Part shown: in pieces, positions 24,994 to 33,412 of the stretch
How the letters are laid out: every line of letters begins with the position of its first letter
How positions within the stretch are numbered: position 1 is the stretch's first letter
Assembly: GCA_900771085.1 (NCBI GenBank)
Contig: CAAGMR010000024.1
Coordinates: 1-64,000 of the forward strand
DNA: 64,000 bases
Reading direction: 5' to 3'
Source of the DNA: Clostridia bacterium
GTDB lineage: Bacteria > Bacillota > Clostridia > Oscillospirales > Acutalibacteraceae
Notes under the pieces: model-generated
Seen by the model: the letters and a program-made list of their open reading frames with translations, nothing else
What the model was told of the DNA's origin: nothing
The model's database searches: none
Translations under genes and position numbers: made by a program

Positions 24994-26370
24994 TTATCTG
25001 TAATATGTCAGAAGCTGCGCAATTTTTTCATTGGTGAAGCCTGCGTTCTTACCTTCTTCGGTAAGTGTGCCATAGGCAATTACGTCTCCCAGCTGTTTCT
25101 TGTATGTATATGTCTCCTCGCCCTTCATATGTCTTGTGAATGTTACGGTGAAGAGAGGTCTTCCGCGAGTAATACCACCGGAGGAAGAATAAACTGTAAC
25201 GCGTCCATTCTTTTTGTTTCTGTATGCCATGAGATTCTGTCTGTAACCATTGGTTACTTTAATCATGCACTTGTAATCAGCGTTAACAAATGCATATGAC
25301 TTTTCAGACATGGCACCCGTAAACGGACTGGTAACGTTATACCAGCTTGTAAGGAATAAACGCTCCTCGTCATTTTCCGGTGTCTCGGTTCCGGTACCGA
25401 CAACCGTCTGTGGAACAGGACTGTCCTGGATGGCATTGCCGTAAGGAACCGGTATTTCTATTACGCCGTCACCGTCAATGTCCATAGATGGAATTGCAGG
25501 TGTTCTGAGTGTCTTTGTATTGGTAATTGACGGATTGGCTGTGAAAGGTGCCTCAAGTCTGCCGGAAGATCGGTTATATGAAAGAACTTCCGTGATCATT
25601 GAGTTATCCGCTTTCATTGCGTCAATGAAAGCAACAGGCTGATTGCCTGTGTGCTGAACCTTGAAGGAAGAATAAACAGCTGCGTTGGCGTCAAGCTTAG
25701 CATTGTCGCCAAGCTGTGTAATGGTCTCATTCTCCATTTTGAGAAGTGAAGCATATGTCTTCTGGAGTTTGTCCTTTGTCTCATTCCAGATAACGAGAAT
25801 CTCGTTTATTCCGTCATTGTCCATATCGGCAATACCCATGTAGGAGTATGACTGATTAGCAATGGTTGTAAGAGGTTCCTTGGAGCTTGCTGTTGAACTC
25901 TGTACTGTAAGAATACGAGAAGAGTTGCTGTCATAAAGGCTCCAGGAAGTAACAAGTTCAGGAATACTGTCGCCGTTGAGATCATCAAAACTTATGGAGT
26001 CTATTTTGTTACCATAGCCCTTGATGTCAGATATGCTTGTCCATTTGCCATCCTGTTTATCAAGAACGCGGATATGAACATTGGTATCTGCAGTATCGTT
26101 TGAATAAAATACAAGAGCTTCCTCCTCCTCGTCATCATCGAGGTTCTTTGTGACAAATGCACTCTTGTAATCGCCTTCTGTAGGATACTGAAGCTGGATG
26201 CCATTGGTTCCAACCGCTTTTCTGAAAGCTTTTTCTATTGCAACGCCTTCTCCGCTCTGCTTTGGTGTTGTAATCGCCTGTTCAGGTGAATCAACTCCAA
26301 CCATGACGGTAAAAAACACTATAAATACCAGCAGTGATGAAATCAGTACCAGTATAAGTCGCTGTTTCAA
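24994..26370 (-). CDS. Secreted or membrane-anchored FG-GAP/VCBS-like repeat protein
   Basis: No named family was recognised. The 458-residue protein has an N-terminal signal anchor (residues 4-26, no lipobox Cys) and at least four beta-propeller-like repeats with calcium-loop motifs: NLDDDEEEEALVFY, DLNGDSIPELVTSW, DMDNDGINEILVIW and DIDGDGVIEIPVPY. Such repeats form integrin-alpha-like beta-propellers outside the cell. The C-terminal 130 residues are not repetitive. It stands between cdaR and the two-component system genes (18 and 15 bp), so a role as an extracellular input module for the sensor kinase is plausible; this is inference. Confidence 0.75.
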   Translation of the reverse strand: MKQRLILVLISSLLVFIVFFTVMVGVDSPEQAITTPKQSGEGVAIEKAFRKAVGTNGIQLQYPTEGDYKSAFVTKNLDDDEEEEALVFYSNDTADTNVHIRVLDKQDGKWTSISDIKGYGNKIDSISFDDLNGDSIPELVTSWSLYDSNSSRILTVQSSTASSKEPLTTIANQSYSYMGIADMDNDGINEILVIWNETKDKLQKTYASLLKMENETITQLGDNAKLDANAAVYSSFKVQHTGNQPVAFIDAMKADNSMITEVLSYNRSSGRLEAPFTANPSITNTKTLRTPAIPSMDIDGDGVIEIPVPYGNAIQDSPVPQTVVGTGTETPENDEERLFLTSWYNVTSPFTGAMSEKSYAFVNADYKCMIKVTNGYRQNLMAYRNKKNGRVTVYSSSGGITRGRPLFTVTFTRHMKGEETYTYKKQLGDVIAYGTLTEEGKNAGFTNEKIAQLLTYYR

Positions 26371-26388
26371 AAGGCACCCTCCCTTTAA

Positions 26389-27675
26389 TTAGTTGTTGGT
26401 TGCAGTTTTAGTTGCCTTAACTCTGACGGTATATGTACCGTATGCCCAGCAGTTTTTGCTGTTGGTGTTAATTGTTACCGGAATTTCATTAATTCCTTCC
26501 TTAAGTTCCACACCGGTAAGATCGGCTGAAATGCTGAGGTCATCTGCAGTGACATTGTCAACATCTGATGAAGGACCCATAACTGTTACGGACAGATTGC
26601 CCTTCACAGGATTGATATGGAAATCCGGATTCTCATTGTTGATGACCATATTATCGTTGTTTATGGTAACTGTCTTTGCAGCAAGTTCACCCATGTCAAC
26701 TGTTACGGTGTAAAGTTCATCCGGGTTGGTAGCTACGCCGTCAGTAATATCGCCCGCTCTGAAAGTATAAGTATTGGTTCCGGAGCTGAGTGTTGAGAAA
26801 TCGATGTCTCCAAGACTGATTGCCTTCATTTCTTTAAGCTTATCGCCTTCAACGCCAACGTCTACAGTTCTCGGACTGATTGTAACGTTTGGCATATTGT
26901 CAACATATGCTGCAGGAGCATTGGTAAATGATACTGTAGCCGGAAGGTTTGTAAGCTTGTAAACCGGAATGGTTACAGTCAGGGCATCAAGGTTTCTGGC
27001 TGTAACATATTCAAGTTCCTTTCCTTCCTCATCAACAATTCTGAGCTTTGCCTTGTATGTCCTTGATGAACGAAGGTTTCCGTCTGTGGAAATGGCTGCA
27101 TATGCAGCTTCTATGCTGTCCACCTCTGAAGATGGGCCATAGATGGTTACCGTATTCTGAGAAAGAATAGGATTTGTAGTTATAAGATTACCTGAGTTGC
27201 TGATAAGCTCGCCCTTGCACTTGATGCTAGGTTCTATGGTAATCGTTGTAGTCTTTGGTGTATCGAAGAAAACATCAATGTAGTCACGGCTCTTTGAAAC
27301 AATAGAGTAATTTGCTCTGGAGTCCTTTGGAGTTGCCACAAGTCCAAGTGTATACTTGCCTGATGAATCTACGTTTGCTGAAACGGCAGTAACCTGAATG
27401 TCATCTGCCTTGAGTACATTGTCGCCCACTTCATATCTTCTGCCGGAAACCGTTACGTCTACTGTAAGGTTTTCCACGCCGAAGGCTTCGTATCCGAGCT
27501 GAGCAGGAATGGTATCGTCAACAGTTACCGGTACTCCTCTGACAACTCTCTGTACTGTAGGAGAACTTGTCATTGAGATGCCGAGCCACAGAACGATAGC
27601 GACAAGTATGGAAACAAGAATTAAAACCTTCTGGTTGTCGAGAATTGACTTACGTGATCTTCTGTTACTTTCCAC
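26389..27675 (-). CDS. cdaR: CdaR/YbbR-domain regulator of diadenylate cyclase
   Basis: CdaR is a membrane-anchored extracytoplasmic protein that binds and regulates CdaA. The 428-residue protein has one N-terminal TM helix (about residues 16-35) and four YbbR-type beta domains, seen as repeating V-I-GPSS-V-D units such as YGPSSEVDSIEA and MGPSSDVDNVTA. It overlaps cdaA by 11 bp, as is standard. Unlike B. subtilis, glmM does not follow; the FG-GAP-like gene does. Confidence 0.92.
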   Translation of the reverse strand: MESNRRSRKSILDNQKVLILVSILVAIVLWLGISMTSSPTVQRVVRGVPVTVDDTIPAQLGYEAFGVENLTVDVTVSGRRYEVGDNVLKADDIQVTAVSANVDSSGKYTLGLVATPKDSRANYSIVSKSRDYIDVFFDTPKTTTITIEPSIKCKGELISNSGNLITTNPILSQNTVTIYGPSSEVDSIEAAYAAISTDGNLRSSRTYKAKLRIVDEEGKELEYVTARNLDALTVTIPVYKLTNLPATVSFTNAPAAYVDNMPNVTISPRTVDVGVEGDKLKEMKAISLGDIDFSTLSSGTNTYTFRAGDITDGVATNPDELYTVTVDMGELAAKTVTINNDNMVINNENPDFHINPVKGNLSVTVMGPSSDVDNVTADDLSISADLTGVELKEGINEIPVTINTNSKNCWAYGTYTVRVKATKTATNN

Positions 27676-28537
27676 TGTCGTCGCCTCCCTTGTCTTCCTT
27701 TATCTCGATAGAAAGCGAATTGAGAAGAAGTTCTCTTGCCTCACCGTCGGAAAGGTCACGGTGAAGAGTTCCGTTTTCAGCAATAGAGATAGCACCTGTC
27801 TCTTCTGAAACAACAAGTACCATAGCATCTGACTGCTCGGTAACACCGATGGCAGCGCGATGACGTGTACCAAGTTCTTTTGCTACGTCATTGTTTCGGG
27901 ATGTAAGAGGAAGTATGCATCCGGCTGCGTGCAGCCTGTTCGCTCTCACTACGGCTGCGCCGTCATGGAGCGGAGACTTCGGATAGAAGATGTTTCCGAT
28001 TATCTGAGGAGTGATAGCTGCATCTACCACTGTTCCTGTATGAATGACGTCTCCGAGAGGTGTTTCCTTCTCGAAAACTATGAGAGCACCAATCTTTGAG
28101 TCGCTCATATCCTGAGCGGCCTTGCATATGCTGTTTACGGTCTCTGCAAGATTCTCGTTATAAGCTATTGCTTTCTGCTTGCCGTTCTTGGAGAAAATAG
28201 AAGTCAGACTGATAAGTCTTCTGCTGTTACCAAGCTTCTCGAGCATGGTTCTGAGTTCCGGTGCAAAGAGTACAACAAGGATAACAAGGATGTTGTCCAC
28301 AAATTTCTTGAGAAGGTATGTGCTCGCCTTCATGTCCAGGAAATTTACAAGGAAATATACCGCAATAAAAATCAGGAGTCCCTTTGCCAGAGTCAGTGCG
28401 CGTGAATCTTTGATAATCTTCAAAAGGTAATAAACCGCGAAGACCAGCAAAAGGATATCCAAAGTGTCACCCAGCCAGTTATAAGTGGAGAAAATACTTA
28501 TAACCTGACTGAAAATAGTTGAAATTTCTGAAATCAT
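27665..28537 (-). CDS. cdaA: Diadenylate cyclase CdaA
   Basis: CdaA makes the second messenger c-di-AMP from two ATP; c-di-AMP controls potassium and osmolyte uptake and cell-wall balance. The 290-residue protein has three N-terminal TM helices (about 15-90), then the DAC domain with its two signature motifs HDGAAVV (catalytic Asp) and GTRHRAA (ATP-phosphate binding). Spacing to ispF is zero (28537/28538). Expression with cdaR, an extracellular repeat protein and a two-component system is notable. Confidence 0.96.
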   Translation of the reverse strand: MISEISTIFSQVISIFSTYNWLGDTLDILLLVFAVYYLLKIIKDSRALTLAKGLLIFIAVYFLVNFLDMKASTYLLKKFVDNILVILVVLFAPELRTMLEKLGNSRRLISLTSIFSKNGKQKAIAYNENLAETVNSICKAAQDMSDSKIGALIVFEKETPLGDVIHTGTVVDAAITPQIIGNIFYPKSPLHDGAAVVRANRLHAAGCILPLTSRNNDVAKELGTRHRAAIGVTEQSDAMVLVVSEETGAISIAENGTLHRDLSDGEARELLLNSLSIEIKEDKGGDDSGK

Positions 28538-29020
28538 TTAATTCCTTCCCGTCTCATCGAGGAGGCATACCGCATGAGCAGAGATGCCCTCTTTCCTGCC
28601 TGTAAAGCCTAAGTGTTCTTCAGTGGTTGCTTTGACGTTCACTCTGTCGACATCTATGCCGCAGGCACCTGCAATATTGGCACGCATGGTGTCAATGTGT
28701 GGTGCCATCTTTGGAGCCTGAGCAATTACTGTGGCATCGATATTGGAAATCGTGTAGCCCTTCTCTGTTACTCTTGAAACTACAATTTTAAGAAGTTCAA
28801 GACTGTCTGCTCCAAGGAATGAATCGTCTGTATCCGGGAAAAGCTTACCTATGTCTCCGAGGGCAGCTGCGCCGAGGAGAGCATCAGAGACCGCATGAAG
28901 CAGGACATCTGCATCTGAGTGGCCGAGAAGACCTTTTTCGTAAGGAATGTCTACACCGCCGATGATACATTTTCTGTTGTCTGCAAACTGATGAACGTCA
29001 TATCCATGACCAATTCTCAT
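28538..29020 (-). CDS. ispF: 2-C-methyl-D-erythritol 2,4-cyclodiphosphate synthase
   Basis: IspF catalyses the fifth step of the MEP isoprenoid pathway. The 160-residue trimeric enzyme motif set is complete: GHGYDVHQF (metal Asp/His), LLGHSDADVLLHA, DIGKLFPDTD, and ATTEEHLGFTGRKEGI. It lies 40 bp after the cyclophilin gene and abuts cdaA; ispD, its usual partner, is not in the window. Confidence 0.96.
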   Translation of the reverse strand: MRIGHGYDVHQFADNRKCIIGGVDIPYEKGLLGHSDADVLLHAVSDALLGAAALGDIGKLFPDTDDSFLGADSLELLKIVVSRVTEKGYTISNIDATVIAQAPKMAPHIDTMRANIAGACGIDVDRVNVKATTEEHLGFTGRKEGISAHAVCLLDETGRN

Positions 29021-29060
29021 AATGTGCCTCCGTATGATAAGCTGTGAGCTTCAAATAAAC

Positions 29061-29657
29061 TTAAAGTGTTTCTACTTCAATGCCGACAATTTTTACATCT
29101 TCGACAGGCTTGTCACCCATGCCTGTCTTTACATTTGCGATATCGTCAACAATGTCCATGCCTTCGTATACCTGGCCAAATACTGTGTGCTTGAAATCAA
29201 GCCATGCTGTACCGCCGAGTGCCTTGTACTCTGCTACTGTCTCAGGTGGGAAACCGCCTTCAAGACCAAGCTGTTCCATCTGCTTGATAAGCATTGGCTC
29301 CACGTCGTGCTTCTGTACGATGAAGAACTGGCTGCCGTTTGTTCCCGGGCCTGCGTTTGCCATAGAAAGAGCACCGCAAATGTTGTGGAGTTCAAGAGAG
29401 AACTCATCTTCAAAAGGACGTCCCCAGATGCTTTCGCCGCCACGGCCTGTGCCTGTTGGGTCACCGCCCTGGATCATGAAGTCTTTGATAACACGATGGA
29501 AGATGATTCCGTCGTAGTAACCGTTCTTTGCATGTGTTGTGAAGTTTTCAACTGTCTTTGGTGCGTCTTCAGGGAAAAGCTTTACCTTGATGTCGCCCAT
29601 TGTTGTTTTGATTGTAGCTACGAGATCGCCAGCTACAGGAAGTGAAGTCTGTGCCAT
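29061..29657 (-). CDS. Cyclophilin-type peptidyl-prolyl cis-trans isomerase
   Basis: This cytoplasmic foldase (no signal peptide) isomerises Xaa-Pro bonds. The 198-residue protein carries the cyclophilin motifs FHRVIKDFMIQGGDPTGTGRGG, with the catalytic Arg, ALSMANAGPGTNGSQFFI and HTVFGQVYEGMDIV. An insert of about 20 residues between QKHDVEPM and AWLDFKH is larger than in the minimal bacterial enzyme. It belongs to the PpiB class; the exact gene name was not decided. Confidence 0.93.
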   Translation of the reverse strand: MAQTSLPVAGDLVATIKTTMGDIKVKLFPEDAPKTVENFTTHAKNGYYDGIIFHRVIKDFMIQGGDPTGTGRGGESIWGRPFEDEFSLELHNICGALSMANAGPGTNGSQFFIVQKHDVEPMLIKQMEQLGLEGGFPPETVAEYKALGGTAWLDFKHTVFGQVYEGMDIVDDIANVKTGMGDKPVEDVKIVGIEVETL

Positions 29658-29684
29658 AATAATTTCTCCTTTATGTCAGTTGTT

Positions 29685-30479
29685 TTATACTATGTCGGTT
29701 TCGAGACTCTTGTATTCGCCCTCGAGAGGTTTTGCAATGTCGAGGAGATACTCGTCCACGAGGTCGAGAAGGTCGATGTCGAAAGGAAGTTCTCTTTTGA
29801 GAACAAGGTGATAACGAGGAAGAACCATTCCGGCAGGTGCAGGAATCTGTTCCATGCTCTCGTATTCGAAATCCTTCTCAGCAGCCTTGGTGTAATAATC
29901 AATGCCTGCTTTTCTGTTAGGGAAGATGATATTGAAGCGGATTGTTCTAGGCTCTGTACCATCGTCACCGTATCCGTTAAGAGTTGTAAGAATCTTGTTG
30001 TTTTCTATCTGCTTGAGCTGAACCTCTGTAGGATAAAGGAACTTCTTGTAGGATTCACCTTCAGGGTCATAAGAGATGCTGAAGTCTGTATGACGGAACG
30101 AACCTGCGAAGCCTTCGGTCAGCATGTTTCTTGCAGTGTCAACCATTCTCTGAGGGATGTAGTAGATGAGGAAAACAGATTCCTGAGATGCAATGATTCC
30201 CTCGCCTGCAAAACGTCCGCCAAGATGCTGAGTGAGAATGTTTCTCATTGAAGAGATGTGACTGTACTCTGCATTGGAAATGAGGTCCGGACTGTTCTGA
30301 TCAAGGAAAGCATCCATCTGAATCTTGACGCAGACAGGGATAGATGAGGTTGGGAAAATGTCTATCATGTTTACGTCACATGAGATGAGAACCGGTTCAT
30401 CTTCAAATGTATCTTTGTAGTCGCAGAAGTTCTGTTCTGCACGTGCCGATGTGCCGGCTACTGAGTCAAAAAAGCCCAT
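29685..30479 (-). CDS. DUF695-like protein with C-terminal RraB-like domain
   Basis: The 264-residue soluble protein has two parts. Residues 1-165 resemble DUF695, with PVLISCDVNMIDIFP and YYIPQRMVDTARNML. Residues 165-225 resemble the RraB (RNase E regulator) fold: NNKILTTLNGYGDDGTEP followed by RFNIIFPNRKAGIDYY. Proteins with the same two-part plan occur scattered in bacteria, with no known function. RraB regulates RNase E in Gammaproteobacteria, which this organism probably lacks, so that function should not be transferred. It is followed 27 bp later by the cyclophilin gene. Confidence 0.6.
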   Translation of the reverse strand: MGFFDSVAGTSARAEQNFCDYKDTFEDEPVLISCDVNMIDIFPTSSIPVCVKIQMDAFLDQNSPDLISNAEYSHISSMRNILTQHLGGRFAGEGIIASQESVFLIYYIPQRMVDTARNMLTEGFAGSFRHTDFSISYDPEGESYKKFLYPTEVQLKQIENNKILTTLNGYGDDGTEPRTIRFNIIFPNRKAGIDYYTKAAEKDFEYESMEQIPAPAGMVLPRYHLVLKRELPFDIDLLDLVDEYLLDIAKPLEGEYKSLETDIV

Positions 30480-30582
30480 ATTTTTACTCCTTAAAAAACT
30501 GCAAAAAACTGCAAAATTCCAATTTCTAATTTTAACATAAAACAGGTATCAGAACAACACGAGCAGAGCCAAAAAAAGCAAT

Positions 30583-30621
30583 AAAAAAAGGCTGTTTTAC
30601 AGACTAATCTGTAAAACAGCC
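30583..30621 (-). terminator. Intrinsic terminator of tRNA-Leu
   Basis: Read on the minus strand: a perfect 13-bp stem (30590-30602 with 30609-30621), a six-base loop and seven T residues (30583-30589). It begins directly after the encoded CCA. Confidence 0.92.
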
Positions 30622-30626
30622 TTTTG

Positions 30627-30713
30627 TGGTGCTGGTGACCGGACTTGAACCGGTACGGTGTTGCCACCGAGGGATTTTAAGTCCCTTGCGTCTGCCGATT
30701 TCGCCACACCAGC
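30627..30713 (-). tRNA. tRNA-Leu (anticodon UAA)
   Basis: On the minus strand the sequence starts GCTGGTG and ends CACCAGC-A-CCA. The acceptor stem is a perfect seven pairs, the anticodon loop reads CTTAAAA with anticodon TAA, and there is the long variable arm of class II tRNAs (GGTGGCAACACC). The T loop GGTTCAAGTCC is standard and CCA is encoded. It decodes UUA (and UUG by wobble). Own promoter and terminator flank it. Confidence 0.97.
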
Positions 30714-30733
30714 ATGCGTCAAACGCAATATGT

Positions 30734-30762
30734 ATTGTAGCATGAGGAGGAACTGATTTCAA
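30734..30762 (-). promoter_or_regulatory. Promoter of tRNA-Leu
   Basis: TTGAAA (30757-30762) and TACAAT (30734-30739) on the minus strand are spaced by 17 bp. The start point would be about 13 bp from the mature tRNA end. It lies between the histidinol phosphatase stop and the tRNA. Confidence 0.75.
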
Positions 30763-30767
30763 CCGCT

Positions 30768-31568
30768 TTATTTGGCCTTAATCAGTTCATCTATGCTCTC
30801 AATTATTGTGAGTCCAAGGTCTTTGCAGACTTTGGCTGCAGTCTCCATTCCGTAGTCTATTGTCTCTACGGAATGAGTGTCAGAAGAAAGGATTACCGGA
30901 GCCTTTGCATCTGCAAGTTTCTTAAGAATTCGGAGAGATGGATACGGCTCTGTTCTGTAGCCTCTGGACATGGCACCGGTGTTTACTTCGAAAACAGCCG
31001 GAGTCTTGAGAAGAGCTTCTATGGCCCTGTCCTCTGCCGCCTTGTATCTTTCGTTGTCCGGGTCAATGACAGACCCCTTCTCAACATACTTGCTGAGGAG
31101 ATCAAAGTGCGCAATTATATCGCACTTTGTCTTATTGTAAATGTCTGCAACAGTCGAGAAGTAGTCGTCCACAAATGCGTAGACGTCTCCGCCATATGCC
31201 TCTTTAATCCCCTTTTCCTGTGTTTCGCGGTCCAGGTCAACGGAGATGTAATAATCGTCTTTGAAAAGGCAGTGCACGCCGCCGATGACATACTCATACT
31301 CCGAGAGCTCGTCTGTCGGTGAGCAGTAGTCCTGCTCAATGCCAAGGCGCACCGAGATTCGCTCCGCATACGCGTCGCGAAGCGATTTTATGGTTTCTCT
31401 GTACTGTTTTTCCTCTTCCGGGTTCATTGTCCATTCATCATCAAACGGAAGATACGAATGACCGGAAAAGCCAATCTCGCCCATACCGAGTTCGATTGCT
31501 TTAAGAACCATCTCTTCGGCGGTATTGGCGCCGTCACAGAAGGTTGTATGTGAATGATAATTATTCAT
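30768..31568 (-). CDS. hisK: Histidinol-phosphatase, PHP family (HisK/HisJ)
   Basis: The PHP-type enzyme hydrolyses histidinol phosphate, replacing the HAD-type domain of bifunctional HisB found in enterics. The 266-residue protein begins YHSHTTFCDG (metal ligands), then IGFSGHS, EQDY, HFDLLSKY and SSDTHSVE, all metal-binding PHP motifs. The ATG at 31568 is favoured; a GTG at 31577 is possible. The gene overlaps the end of hisI and is last in the his operon. Confidence 0.92.
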   Translation of the reverse strand: MNNYHSHTTFCDGANTAEEMVLKAIELGMGEIGFSGHSYLPFDDEWTMNPEEEKQYRETIKSLRDAYAERISVRLGIEQDYCSPTDELSEYEYVIGGVHCLFKDDYYISVDLDRETQEKGIKEAYGGDVYAFVDDYFSTVADIYNKTKCDIIAHFDLLSKYVEKGSVIDPDNERYKAAEDRAIEALLKTPAVFEVNTGAMSRGYRTEPYPSLRILKKLADAKAPVILSSDTHSVETIDYGMETAAKVCKDLGLTIIESIDELIKAK

Positions 31569-31911
31569 TTTCTTCACTCTTTATAAAAACAGGATAGTTA
31601 AAGCATGACTCTGTTCCGAGATGGCAGGCAGGGCCCACTTTGTCTACAAGAACAACGAGGGCATCGCGGTCGCAGTCGGCAATGATTTCTCTGACATGCT
31701 GATAGTTTCCGCTTGTCTCGCCCTTAAGCCAGAGTTCCTGTCTTGAGCGTGACCAGAAGCATGTAAGTGCCTTCTCGAGAGTTATTCCAAGGCTTTCTCT
31801 GTTCATGTATGCAACAGTAAGAACTTCTTTGGTTGTTGCATCCTGTACAACGGCCGGAATAAGGCCCTTTTCGTCAAACTTTAATTCGTCTATCTTTACC
31901 ATTTCACTCAT
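31561..31911 (-). CDS. hisI: Phosphoribosyl-AMP cyclohydrolase (monofunctional)
   Basis: HisI opens the purine ring of phosphoribosyl-AMP in step three of histidine synthesis. The 116-residue protein shows TKEVLTVAYMN and the zinc/catalytic motifs CFWSRSRQELWLKGETSG, CDRDALVV and ACHLGTESCF. It has only the cyclohydrolase domain; the phosphoribosyl-ATP pyrophosphatase (HisE) domain that is often fused behind it is missing, and no separate hisE is in the cluster. It follows hisF by 11 bp. Confidence 0.95.
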   Translation of the reverse strand: MSEMVKIDELKFDEKGLIPAVVQDATTKEVLTVAYMNRESLGITLEKALTCFWSRSRQELWLKGETSGNYQHVREIIADCDRDALVVLVDKVGPACHLGTESCFNYPVFIKSEENE

Positions 31912-31922
31912 AAGTTCACCTT

Positions 31923-32681
31923 TTAGAGTCTTACGTTTATACCCTCTTTGCGAAGGTCTTCCTTAAGATCGTTAATTGACACTTCTCCGAAGTGGAAAAT
32001 GGATGCGGCAAGGCCTGCATCTACCTTAGGGAGTGCCTTGAAAAGGTCTACGAAATGCTGCTTGTTTCCTGCTCCGCCGGAAGCAATAACAGGTACATTT
32101 ACAACATTGCATACGAGGTCGAGCATTTCAAGGTCAAAGCCCTGCTTTACGCCGTCGGTGTCAATTGAGTTAAGCACAACTTCGCCTGCACCGTTGTCTA
32201 CGCAGCGTTTGATCCACTGGATGCCGTCCATACCTGTGTCCTCACGTCCGCCCTTGGCAAAAACGTGGAACTCGTCTCCCACGCGCTTTACGTCTGCTGA
32301 AATAACTACGCACTGGTCGCCGTACTTCTTTGCAGCTTCACTGATGAGGTCAGGATTGCGAATTGCACCTGAGTTAACTGAAACCTTGTCTGCACCGCAC
32401 TTGAGAACGCGGTCAAAGTCGTCGATGGTGTTGATACCGCCGCCAACTGTAAGCGGAATAAAGATTTCAGATGCTGTCTTTGTGAGGATGTCGGTGAAGA
32501 GCTTTCTGCCTTCAAAAGAAGCTGTAATGTCATAGAAAACAAGCTCGTCTGCGCCGCAGTCACTGTAGAATCTTGCAAGCTCCACAGGATCGTTTACATC
32601 GTTAAGGCCTTCGAAATTTACGCCTTTTACAACCCTGCCGTCACGAACGTCGAGACATGGGATAATTCTCTTGGTTATCAT
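31923..32681 (-). CDS. hisF: Imidazole glycerol phosphate synthase cyclase subunit
   Basis: HisF forms the imidazole ring and AICAR with ammonia from HisH. The 252-residue (beta/alpha)8 barrel contains RIIPCLDVRDGRVVKGV with the catalytic Asp11, the phosphate-binding GGGINT and ASGGAG, and NSIDTDG with the second catalytic Asp. Its start overlaps hisA by 4 bp. Confidence 0.97.
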   Translation of the reverse strand: MITKRIIPCLDVRDGRVVKGVNFEGLNDVNDPVELARFYSDCGADELVFYDITASFEGRKLFTDILTKTASEIFIPLTVGGGINTIDDFDRVLKCGADKVSVNSGAIRNPDLISEAAKKYGDQCVVISADVKRVGDEFHVFAKGGREDTGMDGIQWIKRCVDNGAGEVVLNSIDTDGVKQGFDLEMLDLVCNVVNVPVIASGGAGNKQHFVDLFKALPKVDAGLAASIFHFGEVSINDLKEDLRKEGINVRL

Positions 32682-33409
32682 TCTTCTACCCCCTGTGGAC
32701 CTGCGATTGCGACAGCGTCTGAAAGAACGATGTCGCCTGTATAGTAAGCCTTTCCGATGATGGCGCCATAGAGGCCCATCTCGGTGAGGGCTTTAACATC
32801 ATCGAGAGATGATACACCGCCTGAAGCGGTGATGTCCATGTCGTATTTACTCTTAAGTGACATGTACATTTCACGGTTTGTGCCGCCCATTGCACCATCC
32901 TTTGAGATGTCTGTGCAAATGAGAGTCTTTACACCGAGAGCCTGCATCTTTTCGCAGAAAACAGGCAAAGTGAACTCGGACTGTTCTGTCCAGCCCTTGA
33001 TGCTGACATAGCCGTCACGGATATCTGCACCAACTGCAATCTTCTCGCCGTACTTTTCAACGGCAGCCTTGAGGAAAGCCTCGTCTTCAACTGCAGCCGT
33101 ACCGATGATGACACGGTCAATGCCTGCCTCAAGGTACCTGTCAACAGTTTCCATTGAACGGATACCGCCGCCTATCTCAACGAAAAGTCCTGTCTCTTCA
33201 GCAACGGACTTAACAACGTCGATGTTAGGTGTATCGCCATTTTTGGCGCCTTCAAGGTCAACCATATGAATGAACTTGCAGCCCTGTGCCTCGAAGTCCT
33301 TTGCAACTTCAAGAGGGTTGTCATTGTATACGGTCATCTTGTTATAGTCACCTCTGAGAAGGCGTACAGCCTTCTTGTCTATGAGGTCAATAGCAGGAAA
33401 TAAATACAT
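32678..33409 (-). CDS. hisA: ProFAR isomerase HisA
   Basis: HisA isomerises 5'-ProFAR to PRFAR. The 243-residue barrel carries the catalytic Asp in PAIDLIDKKAVRL, the phosphate loops GGGIRS and GGVSS, and TDISKDGAMGG with the second catalytic Asp. It resembles HisF by half-barrel ancestry. It lies 3 bp after hisH. Confidence 0.97.
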   Translation of the reverse strand: MYLFPAIDLIDKKAVRLLRGDYNKMTVYNDNPLEVAKDFEAQGCKFIHMVDLEGAKNGDTPNIDVVKSVAEETGLFVEIGGGIRSMETVDRYLEAGIDRVIIGTAAVEDEAFLKAAVEKYGEKIAVGADIRDGYVSIKGWTEQSEFTLPVFCEKMQALGVKTLICTDISKDGAMGGTNREMYMSLKSKYDMDITASGGVSSLDDVKALTEMGLYGAIIGKAYYTGDIVLSDAVAIAGPQGVEE

Positions 33410-33412
33410 GTT

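Noticed and set aside
29022..29645. 207-codon open frame opposite the cyclophilin
   Set aside because: Antisense shadow of a well-conserved gene; composition is Cys/Val-rich without motif.
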